A stretch of 14,067 nt of DNA from positions 3,547 through 17,613 of the forward strand of contig DDVH01000058.1 of the NCBI GenBank assembly GCA_002345215.1, given 5' to 3'. The DNA is from Anaerolineales bacterium UBA2317 (GTDB lineage: Bacteria > Chloroflexota > Anaerolineae > Anaerolineales > Villigracilaceae). Under the pieces are notes generated by a model. It was not told the DNA's origin and made no database searches. It was given only the letters and a program-made list of their open reading frames with translations. The translations under genes and the position numbers were made by a program. Shown one piece after another: positions 6,569 to 13,319 of the stretch; within the stretch, counting starts at the first letter, position 1; every line of letters starts with the position of its first letter.

Positions 6569-7627
6569 CTAAAACTGTTCTAAGAAACGCACATCGTTAC
6601 CCCAGAAATAACGAATGTCGTTAATTTTATTTCGTAACATCAGCTGGCGTTCTGGTCCCATGCCCCACGCGAAGCCAGAATAAATCTTCGGGTCGTAGCC
6701 ACCGTTTTGCAAAACTACAGGATGCACCATGCCACAACCTAAGATTTCGAGCCAACCAGAATTTTTACAGACCTGGCATCCCTTGCCGCCACAAACAAAA
6801 CATTCCACATCCACTTCAGCAGATGGTTCTGTGAATGGAAAGTATGAAGCACGGAATCTTAACCGTGCACCTTCACCAAACATACGACGCACAAAATCTG
6901 CAATCGTGCCTTTCAAATCTGCGAAAGTGATATTTTTTCCAACTGCAAGCCCTTCCACTTGATTGAATTGCACTTCTGAACGCGCCGTAATTTGTTCATA
7001 ACGAAAACACATACCCGGCAATGCAATCCGAATCGGCGGCGGGTCTTTCGGATTCGTTTTTGCAAATTGACGCATGGCATGAATTTGCCCAGGCGATGTA
7101 TGCGTTCGCATCAAAATCGGATTATCTGCACGCCGATCTGCTTGAATAAAAAATGTATCTTGCATATCACGCGCAGGATGGTCTGGCGGAAAATTTAATA
7201 ACTGAAAATTATATTCATCCGTTTCAACTTCACGCGAGGTATAAACTTGAAAACCCATCTCAGCCAAAATGTCCAGCACGCGGCGCAATTGTTGAGTGGA
7301 TGGATGCAATCGCCCGATGTGTTTCGTGCGCCCAGGCAACGTCACATCTAATTTTTCTTCTTCGAGAGATTTCGCCAATGCGGCATTTTTCACTGCTTGA
7401 GATTGTCTCTCAAACGCAGACTCTAACGCCACTTTCACACGGTTCGCCGCTTGACCTACAACTGGTCGCTCTTCCTTCGACAGTTTCCCAAATTCAGCAA
7501 AGACCATCATCAATGGTGAACTGCGACCTAAATTTGCAACGCGCCACGCCTCAAGAGCACTTGAATCTGTAATCGCTTGCAAAGATTCCAAAGCAGATTT
7601 TTCAATTTCATTTAATTTATCTAACAT
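6569..7627 (-). CDS. pheS: Phenylalanine--tRNA ligase alpha subunit
   Basis: PheS is the class II catalytic subunit of phenylalanyl-tRNA synthetase. The 352-residue protein starts with a coiled-coil arm (about 1-95). The aminoacylation core follows, with MRTHTSPGQIHAM (173-185), motif 2 CFRYEQITARSEVQFNQVEG (207-226), FPFTEPSAEVDV (263-274) and motif 3 GFAWGMGPERQ (318-328). Four cysteines in the pattern CxxCGGKGCxxC (Cys276, 279, 284, 287) suggest a zinc-knuckle insertion just before the GWLEI strand, a variant present in some bacterial PheS. The start at 7627 is chosen because GGAG lies 6 bases upstream. An in-frame ATG at 7639 has no ribosome site and would place that site inside the coding region. 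The gene lies directly after the T-box terminator and 8 bases before pheT. Confidence 0.96.
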   Translation of the reverse strand: MLDKLNEIEKSALESLQAITDSSALEAWRVANLGRSSPLMMVFAEFGKLSKEERPVVGQAANRVKVALESAFERQSQAVKNAALAKSLEEEKLDVTLPGRTKHIGRLHPSTQQLRRVLDILAEMGFQVYTSREVETDEYNFQLLNFPPDHPARDMQDTFFIQADRRADNPILMRTHTSPGQIHAMRQFAKTNPKDPPPIRIALPGMCFRYEQITARSEVQFNQVEGLAVGKNITFADLKGTIADFVRRMFGEGARLRFRASYFPFTEPSAEVDVECFVCGGKGCQVCKNSGWLEILGCGMVHPVVLQNGGYDPKIYSGFAWGMGPERQLMLRNKINDIRYFWGNDVRFLEQF

Positions 7628-7652
7628 CTTTCTCTCCATTTCTTACAAATTA

Positions 7653-7926
7653 ACAAAAAAATCTCGTCCCAATATTGGGACGAGAAAAATTCCTCGCGGT
7701 ACCACCCAAGTTAGTCTCTAAAAGACTCACTCTATGCTGACTAACATCAGCCTCTCGTATAACGTTGAGATTACGGTTCAGACTATTTGTAAGGGCACAA
7801 TATATTGTGCCCCAACGTTCACCTGAACGGCTCAAGAGGGAACTTCAGCTGATTTCGGTCGAGTGCAATTTCACCGCTTGCTTTGCACATCTCTGACGGT
7901 TTCTACCAGTTTACTTTCCTCTGTCA
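7653..7926 (-). promoter_or_regulatory. T-box leader (tRNA-Phe sensing riboswitch) of pheST
   Basis: Read on the minus strand, the leader shows the main T-box landmarks. The loop-E strand AGTA is at 7915-7912. The Stem I distal elements are AGAGATG with a GTGCAA/TTGCAC hairpin and GGTGAAA. A specifier loop reads GAA-G-TTC, with TTC (7842-7840) as a phenylalanine codon. The antiterminator contains GGGTGGTACCGCG (7707-7695), whose TGGN bulge pairs with the uncharged tRNA acceptor end. A competing terminator follows at once. A further GGGCACAA/TTGTGCCC hairpin lies at about 7793-7812. Binding of uncharged tRNA-Phe should stabilise the antiterminator and allow transcription of pheS and pheT. The specifier placement is my reading of the loop and fits the downstream gene; folding was not computed. 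Confidence 0.93.
7654..7685 (-). terminator. T-box regulated intrinsic terminator upstream of pheS
   Basis: The palindrome 7662-7685 (CTCGTCCC-AATATT-GGGACGAG core) is followed on the minus strand by seven T (7661-7655). Its 5' arm lies right after the T-box bulge, so antiterminator and terminator are mutually exclusive, as expected of a T-box switch. Confidence 0.93.
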
Positions 7927-7931
7927 CAGCC

Positions 7932-7977
7932 TTTATATTAATTTCTGTAATTATCGTCAAAAACGAAAACATGTCAA
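7932..7977 (-). promoter_or_regulatory. Two overlapping sigma-70 promoters for the T-box-pheST operon
   Basis: On the minus strand TTGACA (7977-7972) is followed after 17 bases by ATAATT (7954-7949). A second pair, TTGACG (7960-7955) and TATAAA (7937-7932), also has a 17-base spacer and nests inside the first. The second would start transcription near 7925, just ahead of Stem I of the T-box, so it is the better candidate for the main start. The first would add about 17 bases. Confidence 0.7.
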
Positions 7978-8034
7978 GGCTTAGATTCTGCTACAGCGGA
8001 AGAAACAATTTTCAATTAAGAGAGAGGCGATTTT

Positions 8035-8802
8035 TTATTTCACGAGTTGATAATTCCAATAAATTCGTTCGCCATTTACAAAGCTGTTGTAAATACTTGT
8101 CCCTTCCACAGCCGCAAAAGTTTCCATAACACCATGCAAAAATTTTGGAGCAAGTTTATGAGCAAGGTTTCGATAACGTTCACTTGTTTGTTGAAGCGCA
8201 CGTACGACATCAGGTGTGATGTTTGTCTTTGATTTAATTTTAAAACCTGCATCGGTAATATCTTTTTCAAGTTGAATTGAATGTTCAGGTGTACGAAAGT
8301 CCGCATACAACAATTGACCCTCTGGACGCAGAACTCGATACGCAGACTTGAAAAATGAATCTTGACGTGGATAACAATGCGACGCTTCTACATTAATCAC
8401 AGCATCGAAATGATTTTCAGGAAAATCAAGTGTTTGTGCATCACCCACGCGAAAGTTAATCTCAAGGTCTTTATGCGTTTTGCGGTTTTGCTCTATCGCC
8501 TTTGAGTTTTGGTCAACCCCTGTATATGTTTTAGGATGATGATATCTTTTTATAAATGAAGCGCCGCCACCATGACCACAACTCACTTCTAGCACATCTT
8601 TTTCTTTTAAGTCTGCACCGCTGGCTACATGATGATACAACTGAATCGCTGGGCGATTGCTTTCATCTTCAGGTTTCAGAGTTAGCGTATTACCTTCGGG
8701 AGGAATATAGCCGTAATTCAAAAATGTAACAGGGTCATTGCCAATTCGCCCACTGATGTATTGATACCAAATTTTCCAAAAGGTTTGTTGAAAGGTTCGC
8801 AT
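8035..8802 (-). CDS. SAM-dependent class I methyltransferase, phthiotriol-methyltransferase-like (Rv2952-type)
   Basis: This 255-residue Rossmann-fold methyltransferase has motif I VLEVSCGHGGGASFI (70-84), acidic strand end YTGVDQNS (93-100), GDAQTLDFPENHFDAVIN (120-137), the unusual motif NVEASHCYP (137-145), and RVLRPEGQLLYADFR (156-170). From memory, the stretches VLEVSCGHGGGAS and NVEASHCYP and the N-terminal GNDPVTFLNYGY resemble mycobacterial Rv2952, which O-methylates phthiotriol lipids. Substrates of non-mycobacterial members are unknown to me; a lipid or polyketide hydroxyl is the inference. GAGGAG lies 6 bases before the ATG. No polyketide or lipid-biosynthesis gene is beside it. 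It ends about 58 bases upstream of the pheST promoter and starts 73 bases after the HD-domain gene, so it could be transcribed with that gene or alone. Confidence 0.85.
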   Translation of the reverse strand: MRTFQQTFWKIWYQYISGRIGNDPVTFLNYGYIPPEGNTLTLKPEDESNRPAIQLYHHVASGADLKEKDVLEVSCGHGGGASFIKRYHHPKTYTGVDQNSKAIEQNRKTHKDLEINFRVGDAQTLDFPENHFDAVINVEASHCYPRQDSFFKSAYRVLRPEGQLLYADFRTPEHSIQLEKDITDAGFKIKSKTNITPDVVRALQQTSERYRNLAHKLAPKFLHGVMETFAAVEGTSIYNSFVNGERIYWNYQLVK

Positions 8803-8875
8803 TGTATTCTCCTCTTTGACATTTACTCTTTTATAAATCTGAAAATGCGTTGGTATTTAAGTTGAGTAAGTAAAA

Positions 8876-9523
8876 TTACTTTCCTTCCCACTCTTTCATA
8901 AAATCATCTAAAAACTTGACCATAACTTCATGTCTTTGTTCTGCAATTCGTTTTGCTGTAGATGTATTCATCATATCTTTCAGCAATAATAATTTTTCAT
9001 AAAAATGATTGATTGTGTCACTTTTGCTGTTTTTATATTCTTCAAAAGTTTTGTGCATTTCAGGTTTTGATTCGGGGTCGTACATCATTCTGTTTTTATA
9101 GCCGCCGTAAGCAAAGGCACGTGCAATGCCGATGGCACCAATCGCATCTAATCTATCAGCATCTTGGACGATGAAACCTTCGAGCGAGTTCATTTTATTT
9201 TCTACATTCGCGCCTTTGTAGGAAATGTGCTTGATGATTTCACACACTTTGTCCCGAATGGAAATGTCAACGGAGCAAGAATCAAGCCAAGCCTTAGCAC
9301 GAAGCGGAGTGTCATCTTCTGATTCGTTAAATTTCCAGTCATCCAAATCATGTAATAACGCGGCGAGTTGAACGATAAATGAATCCGCTTTTTCATGTTC
9401 GTTGATGGTGAGTGCATTTTTCCAAACGCGATAAATGTGCCACCAATCGTGCCCAGACGAATCGTTTGAAAATTCTTGTTTAATGTATTCAGCAGTTTTT
9501 TGAATGATTTGCTCGGGTGTCAT
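8876..9523 (-). CDS. HD-domain phosphohydrolase (YedJ/YpgQ-like)
   Basis: This 215-residue protein has the metal-binding pattern of the HD superfamily. The first histidine is in GHDWWHIYRVWKNA (His25 or His29), the HD pair is in LLHDLDDWKF (58-59), and the distal aspartate is in VQDADRLDAIGAIGIARAF (about 121). The FAYGG segment with the conserved YDPES and HFYEKLLLLKDMMNT stretches matches the E. coli YedJ and B. subtilis YpgQ group. At least one member of that group is reported to act on nucleotide phosphates; the substrate here is not shown. The ATG at 9523 is chosen because it follows the stop of the upstream gene by one base (TAAGATG), indicating translational coupling; an in-frame ATG at 9601 would place 78 bases inside that gene. 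No clear Shine-Dalgarno is present, consistent with coupling. Confidence 0.87.
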   Translation of the reverse strand: MTPEQIIQKTAEYIKQEFSNDSSGHDWWHIYRVWKNALTINEHEKADSFIVQLAALLHDLDDWKFNESEDDTPLRAKAWLDSCSVDISIRDKVCEIIKHISYKGANVENKMNSLEGFIVQDADRLDAIGAIGIARAFAYGGYKNRMMYDPESKPEMHKTFEEYKNSKSDTINHFYEKLLLLKDMMNTSTAKRIAEQRHEVMVKFLDDFMKEWEGK

Positions 9524-9524
9524 C

Positions 9525-9947
9525 TTAAAAGCCGCGCAAAGAATCGAGTGAGATGCGAACTGCGATTGAATATTCTTGTGCAAATTGTTCGGGCGTTGCA
9601 CCTAATGATTTTATGCCTGCACGATATTTGCGAATATAAGCGGGGACTTTATGTGCGGGTGGTACATCTGATACAACTTTTGCTTCGCCATGAAAAATAA
9701 TTACATCTTCTTCACCTTTTTTATCAAGTGTGTTGAAATGCAAAGAAATTTTATTATTACGAGCAATATGTTTTAACTTGAAGGCTTGCGGTTGGCTGAA
9801 CATAAGAATTGAATCTTTTGCAAAAATAAACCAAACAGGACGAGGCTGTGGCATATTTTTTGAGTCGACTGTAGTGAGCCAAATAAAATATTCTTTTTGC
9901 AAATGTTTTTTGGCTTTACGCCCAAGTTGTGAATTGAAATCTATCAT
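9525..9947 (-). CDS. Pyridoxamine 5'-phosphate oxidase-fold protein, probable flavin/F420-dependent (Rv3369-like)
   Basis: This 140-residue split beta-barrel protein has EYFIWLTTVDSKNMPQPRPV followed by WFIFAKDSILMFSQ, then KLKHIARNNKISLHF and VIIFHGEAKVVSD, and a C-terminal KVPAYIRKYRAGIKSLGATP. This order fits the small PPOX-class family typified by mycobacterial Rv3369, for which F420 or FMN use has been proposed. The N-terminal half of the barrel binds the phosphate of the cofactor; the true cofactor and substrate are unknown. Two adjacent ATGs exist (9950 and 9947). GGAGG lies 3 bases before the first and 6 before the second, so I prefer 9947. The gene is coupled to the HD-phosphohydrolase gene one base downstream. 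A TATAAT (9982-9977) 25-30 bases upstream could be a -10, without a convincing -35. Confidence 0.8.
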   Translation of the reverse strand: MIDFNSQLGRKAKKHLQKEYFIWLTTVDSKNMPQPRPVWFIFAKDSILMFSQPQAFKLKHIARNNKISLHFNTLDKKGEEDVIIFHGEAKVVSDVPPAHKVPAYIRKYRAGIKSLGATPEQFAQEYSIAVRISLDSLRGF

Positions 9948-9987
9948 CATATGCCTCCATCAAGCTTGATGATGAGATTATAAACGA

Positions 9988-10013
9988 ACAGGCTAGGCAA
10001 ATGCCTAGCCTGT
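9988..10013. terminator. Strong hairpin between the DUF4287 gene and the PPOX-fold gene
   Basis: CAGGCTAGGC and GCCTAGCCTG are perfectly complementary around AAAT, with one more A-T pair at the base. It lies 21 bases past the stop of the minus-strand gene ending at 10034 and probably terminates it. The better T-tract (tatttttt) is on the plus strand, where no gene is seen, so the stem may be used in both directions or be weak on the minus strand. Confidence 0.7.
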
Positions 10014-10033
10014 ATTTTTTGAATCACTTACAA

Positions 10034-10603
10034 TTAACCTGATCCTTCATAAGCGGATTTTATCCATGCGATTAATTCTGCATCTACTTCTTTCGCTTCA
10101 GTTAAGTTGATCGTATAGTTGCACATGCTTCCTGACGGTTGTTCATTCAGCCGAGCATTTTTCTTTAAGCCTTTGATGTTGATACCAACTTCAAAACGTG
10201 TATTTGTTTTGGGTCCAATCATTGCAAATTGTTTTTTACGTCTCAAACTGACATAACCTTTTTTCGGTGCGATTTCAAATTCACCAAACTTGTTGATTTC
10301 TTTCATCAACTTTTCGTGAATTGGACGAAAGCCTGCTTTTACACCTGAATATATTTCATCCAGAACTGCATCTTCAGATTTTCCTTTTGCGGCACTGGCG
10401 CCATCAGACTTGAGAACGACATGCGTCAGTGTATTCGCATCGCCATGACCTAAGCCAAGTTTTTCCATCAGCATGGAGCGGATTTCACCATGCTTGCTTA
10501 ATCCACTTTTCTTTACAAACGCAGATAATTGAGCAAGTGACATGCCTGTTTTCTTTTGGATGTTGTTGATTTGAGTTTGAATTGCTTTATCTAAAGTATC
10601 CAT
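10034..10603 (-). CDS. DUF4287/DUF5655 domain protein of unknown function
   Basis: The 189-residue soluble protein shows two parts. Residues about 5-60 (IQTQINNIQKKTGMSLAQLS, then GEIRSMLMEKLGLGHGDANT) match DUF4287, a short helical domain. Residues about 75-186 (EDAVLDEIYSGVKAGFRPIH, then FEIAPKKGYVSLRRKKQFAM and a final VDAELIAWIKSAYEGS) match DUF5655, which is thought to bind nucleic acid or act as a transport-associated fold; no activity is established. The two domains often occur together in environmental bacteria. It has no signal peptide or membrane segment. AAGGAG stands 7 bases before the ATG and overlaps the stop region of the preceding DUF1761 gene (11 bases apart), so the two form an operon, closed by the hairpin at 9988-10013. 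Confidence 0.85.
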   Translation of the reverse strand: MDTLDKAIQTQINNIQKKTGMSLAQLSAFVKKSGLSKHGEIRSMLMEKLGLGHGDANTLTHVVLKSDGASAAKGKSEDAVLDEIYSGVKAGFRPIHEKLMKEINKFGEFEIAPKKGYVSLRRKKQFAMIGPKTNTRFEVGINIKGLKKNARLNEQPSGSMCNYTINLTEAKEVDAELIAWIKSAYEGSG

Positions 10604-10614
10604 TTTTTATCTCC

Positions 10615-11022
10615 TTATCTCCAAGCACCAAGTATAAAACCAATCAATGTGAAATAGACCGTGATGAATCCGCCGTTGATGAAAATATATTTCCAAGATT
10701 TTTGTTCAAACAAAGCGATGATGGCGAAAATTAAAGTTGACCAGCCAAAGCCAGCCAGAAAACCTGCTGTGGCTCCCCACACGGCATCGGTGGCAGAGTC
10801 ACCGAGAAAGAAGGCGAGATTGTAAGAAATGATAAGTGAGAATAAGAAAGCAAGTCCGTAAGTTTTGGTAGGGTTTTGTTTGGCGAGTTGTTCTTCGGTG
10901 AGTTTGGTTTCAGCGAGCCAACCTTTGTAAAAGAGAACAGGCGAATACCATAATGCTCCCAATGCTAAGTTGAGAATGGCACAAACAAAAACGGCGAGAT
11001 GATTGATGTATAAGTTTTCCAT
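10615..11022 (-). CDS. DUF1761 family four-helix membrane protein
   Basis: This 135-residue protein has four predicted membrane helices: about 6-28 (HLAVFVCAILNLALGALWYS), 52-73, 80-105 and 112-133 (FINGGFITVYFTLIGFILGA). The signature ALGALWYSPVLFYKGWLAE, with the NP/TYG stretch before helix 2, is typical of DUF1761, a small inner-membrane family of unknown role. AGGAGA lies 8 bases before the ATG. Its stop is 11 bases from the next gene, whose ribosome site starts at once, so they are co-transcribed. The AraC-type regulator gene ends 82 bases upstream on the same strand; read-through from its promoter is possible, as no terminator is evident between them. Confidence 0.87.
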   Translation of the reverse strand: MENLYINHLAVFVCAILNLALGALWYSPVLFYKGWLAETKLTEEQLAKQNPTKTYGLAFLFSLIISYNLAFFLGDSATDAVWGATAGFLAGFGWSTLIFAIIALFEQKSWKYIFINGGFITVYFTLIGFILGAWR

Positions 11023-11104
11023 GATTTATGTCTCCTGTGAGATAGATTTGAACATATCATAGTGAAGACAAATGGTTGTGTATTGTAAAAAATTTACCTT
11101 ACTG

Positions 11105-11935
11105 TTATGCAACAGGCACATAATTCAAAGAATCTGTTTTCTTTGTCAAATATTCATTCGGAGTGAAGCCTGAAAATTCTTTGAAGTCATGAATAAAATG
11201 AGATTGGTCATAAAATCCGTTTTTGTAGGCGAAGGAAGACCAATCTAGTAAGGTAAGAGATTCTATATCTGCAATGGCTTTCTGAAATCGTAAAATTTTC
11301 ATGTATTGTTTTGGAGTTAACCCCACTTGCTCTTTGAATAAATGAATAAAATGTTTTTGAGAATATCCAATTTCTTCGCTGAGTTTTTCTAAACAAAGTT
11401 GATTCGGGAATTTGATAATTTGTGTCAAGGCATAGTCAATGCAACGGGAAAAAGAATCTGTTTGTAGTGAGTCGAATCCAGCGCGGGTTAAGAGAAAAGT
11501 TTCAGTAAGCAGAAACATGTGTCCCGTAGATGAAGAGGCGAGTAATTGCTCGCGTAAATCTAAAATGCTTTGTCTAAAAATCAAATCGGCTTCAAGAACA
11601 TGGTCACTGATTTCATTCATCGGCAATGGATAAAACGGAAAACCTTTGCCTTTGCGAAATGCAATCACAAGCATTCGACTACCTTTTCCCGAAGGAATCG
11701 TAATGGGTTTTGTACGAACACCACTGACCCAAACCTTTTTGCAAGTTTGAATTTGATTTAATGTTTCGTTGTGATGAATGCTTTGGGGAGTTTCGTTTAA
11801 GTTGATAATGATTTCAGTGTTGCCATCGGGCAAGAAGCGGTCTAAGTTATGCGTAGGGGATAAACCTTCGTAATAAAAAATTCTCTCAACATAATCATTG
11901 AGTGGAAAAGTTGGAATGTGGGATTGAAAAATCAT
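11105..11935 (-). CDS. AraC-family transcriptional regulator with DUF6597-type N-terminal domain
   Basis: The 276-residue protein ends in the two-helix-turn-helix DNA-binding domain of AraC/XylS regulators. The first motif is CLEKLSEEIGYSQKHFIHLF (181-200) and the second FAYKNGFYDQSHFIHDFKEF (235-254), followed by the family signature SGFTPNEYL. The N-terminal half (about 1-115), starting FPLNDYVERIFYYEG and containing RFLPDGNTEIIINL, resembles the DUF6597 ligand-sensing domain; the ligand is unknown. GGAG lies 8 bases before the ATG. A near-consensus promoter sits just upstream and contains an inverted repeat, which could allow autoregulation. Likely targets are itself or the DUF1761/DUF4287 genes downstream, but this is only by position. 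Confidence 0.92.
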   Translation of the reverse strand: MIFQSHIPTFPLNDYVERIFYYEGLSPTHNLDRFLPDGNTEIIINLNETPQSIHHNETLNQIQTCKKVWVSGVRTKPITIPSGKGSRMLVIAFRKGKGFPFYPLPMNEISDHVLEADLIFRQSILDLREQLLASSSTGHMFLLTETFLLTRAGFDSLQTDSFSRCIDYALTQIIKFPNQLCLEKLSEEIGYSQKHFIHLFKEQVGLTPKQYMKILRFQKAIADIESLTLLDWSSFAYKNGFYDQSHFIHDFKEFSGFTPNEYLTKKTDSLNYVPVA

Positions 11936-11955
11936 GGGTCAATCTCCATGATTTC

Positions 11956-11984
11956 ATTATAGAACAAATTTTCTTGTTTGGCAA
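11956..11984 (-). promoter_or_regulatory. Near-consensus promoter of the AraC-type regulator with operator-like spacer
   Basis: On the minus strand TTGCCA (11984-11979) and TATAAT (11961-11956) have a 17-base spacer. The spacer holds an inverted repeat, AACAA and TTGTT six bases apart, a possible operator. The predicted start lies about 13 bases before the coding ATG, leaving room for the GGAG ribosome site. Confidence 0.72.
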
Positions 11985-11996
11985 TAATGATTTTAC

Positions 11997-12428
11997 TTAA
12001 ATATTCAATGAATCTAACAAACGGAAAATGAGCAACACGACACCAATGCCACCAAAAATTAATCCCATGCCTCCGAGCAATAATGGCAAGAAATATAAAC
12101 TCATCCATTTTTTTATGCGAGCATTTTGAGGGTTGGCAGGTTCGTATAAAACATCAATGGTTTGCCCTTCTGTAAACATCGGCGGATTGCTTGATAAGTG
12201 GTCTTGTTTTTCAACCAATCGTCCTTCAATGGTTTTGAATTGGTACACAGGCGAATATCCACCACCGCCTTCTGAACTATGGCTATATACCATACGAATG
12301 ACTGTGCCTTTTACTTCTTGCGCGTTACTAATAAACATTCTCGTGCGCACAAAAAGAAATACAGCAATCAATGCCATTAAGCCACCTATCAAACTAAATA
12401 CAATTCCAATAATTAAATCAGCAGACAT
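11997..12428 (-). CDS. DUF3592 domain membrane protein (paralogue 3 of 3)
   Basis: The 143-residue protein has an N-terminal membrane helix (5-28), a soluble beta-rich domain (about 38-104) and a C-terminal hydrophobic hairpin (108-137, SLYFLPLLLGGMGLIFGGIG). The soluble part has the DUF3592 pattern: GTVIRMVYS, a Gly-rich SSEGGGGYSPVYQF, then GQTIDVLYEPANPQNARI. It is clearly a paralogue of the next gene upstream (same NPPxFxxGQxIDVLYxPxNPxxARI block). GGAG lies 5 bases before the ATG. It follows that gene by 20 bases and is the last of the cluster, ending just before the AraC promoter. The DUF3592 domain has no assigned activity. Confidence 0.87.
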   Translation of the reverse strand: MSADLIIGIVFSLIGGLMALIAVFLFVRTRMFISNAQEVKGTVIRMVYSHSSEGGGGYSPVYQFKTIEGRLVEKQDHLSSNPPMFTEGQTIDVLYEPANPQNARIKKWMSLYFLPLLLGGMGLIFGGIGVVLLIFRLLDSLNI

Positions 12429-12448
12429 AAATTCTCCATTCTAAAAAT

Positions 12449-12877
12449 CTAACTTTCAAACACTTTACCAAATAAAATTAAGACCCCAATCCCACCAAAT
12501 AATAATCCCATTCCACCTAATAAAGCAGGAAGAAAATATAAATTCAACCATTTGTTGATGCGGGCATGATGCGGGTTCTCAGGGTCATATAAAACATCAA
12601 TCTCTTGACCCACTTGAAATTGAGGCGGATTTCTCGATAAACTATCTTTTGCTTTAATTTTTTTGCCATCAAGCGTTCTAAATTGATAGACAGCTAAATA
12701 TCCACCACCTCTAGTTCTCGTGCTTCTTCTGCGAAACACCATTTCAACCACAGTCCCTTTTACTGCTTGTGCAGTATTAATAAATAAACGTATGCGCACA
12801 TACATAATGACAGCCATAATGAACATCAATAATCCAACCCCAACTGGCAATAAGTTCATCAAAAAATCTTCGGTCAC
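12449..12877 (-). CDS. DUF3592 domain membrane protein (paralogue 2 of 3)
   Basis: Starting at a GTG, it has 142 residues, matching its 143-residue paralogue. It has a membrane helix (about 5-28), a soluble part (38-108) with GTVVEMVFRRRSTRTRGGGY and NPPQFQVGQEIDVLYDPENP, and a C-terminal hydrophobic hairpin (NLYFLPALLGGMGLLFGGIG). The GTG at 12877 is chosen because AGGAG sits 5-6 bases upstream and the resulting length and N-terminus align with the paralogue. An ATG at 12859 lacks a ribosome site, and an ATG at 12919 lies inside the previous gene. The loop after GTVVEMVF is unusually basic (RRRSTRTR). It lies 10 bases behind the lipocalin-like gene. Confidence 0.82.
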   Translation of the reverse strand: MTEDFLMNLLPVGVGLLMFIMAVIMYVRIRLFINTAQAVKGTVVEMVFRRRSTRTRGGGYLAVYQFRTLDGKKIKAKDSLSRNPPQFQVGQEIDVLYDPENPHHARINKWLNLYFLPALLGGMGLLFGGIGVLILFGKVFES

Positions 12878-12887
12878 TTCATCTCCT

Positions 12888-13319
12888 TCATTCAATTCGT
12901 TCCCAAAGCAAAATACCAAACGTCACTTCACCAGCTACTTTAAAAGTTGGCGTGCGTAATTGCAAAATATTTTCTTTCAATTCAAAATAACGAATCTGTT
13001 CTGTGCCTTCCATGTTTGGAAAAAGCGAACCTTCCACCTGATGAATGATTATCTTATTCTCTTCATCCACTTTATACGTTCCAAAATAAGAAATCGAACC
13101 GCGATAACTCGCCAACGTTTCTTCCACTGTCCCTTGTTGTTGGTCTGATATTGCAAAACGCGGGCGATCCACCCGCATCAACTGTACAGAAAAACGATTC
13201 GATTTTGTGTAGATGAAAGACCCACGCGCCTCTTTCCCAAAGGGATACATGATTCTGCCATCTGCGGCTTGAAACTCAAACCGAAGCAGTTTCCAAACAC
13301 CAACCACAGAATTTTTCAT
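12888..13319 (-). CDS. Lipocalin-like domain protein (Lipocalin_5 type)
   Basis: The 143-residue protein has no signal peptide or membrane helix. The layout fits the bacterial lipocalin-like family: GVWKLLRFEFQAADGRIMYP (7-26), a G-x-FIYT strand, RFSVQLMRVDRPRF, YFGTYKVDEENKIIIHQVEG, then GTEQIRYFEL and LQLRTP strands. This would form an eight-stranded barrel able to hold a small hydrophobic ligand; the ligand is unknown and catalysis is not implied. Its ATG directly abuts the stop of the DUF3592 gene upstream (TAAATG) and it lacks a Shine-Dalgarno, so translation is probably coupled. The next DUF3592 gene starts 10 bases on. Being placed between two membrane-protein genes of one family suggests a shared process. 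Confidence 0.85.
   Translation of the reverse strand: MKNSVVGVWKLLRFEFQAADGRIMYPFGKEARGSFIYTKSNRFSVQLMRVDRPRFAISDQQQGTVEETLASYRGSISYFGTYKVDEENKIIIHQVEGSLFPNMEGTEQIRYFELKENILQLRTPTFKVAGEVTFGILLWERIE

Noticed and set aside
7650..8129. Small reading frames on either strand over the T-box and pheS promoter
   Set aside because: They lie across structured RNA and promoter sequence and have no protein features.
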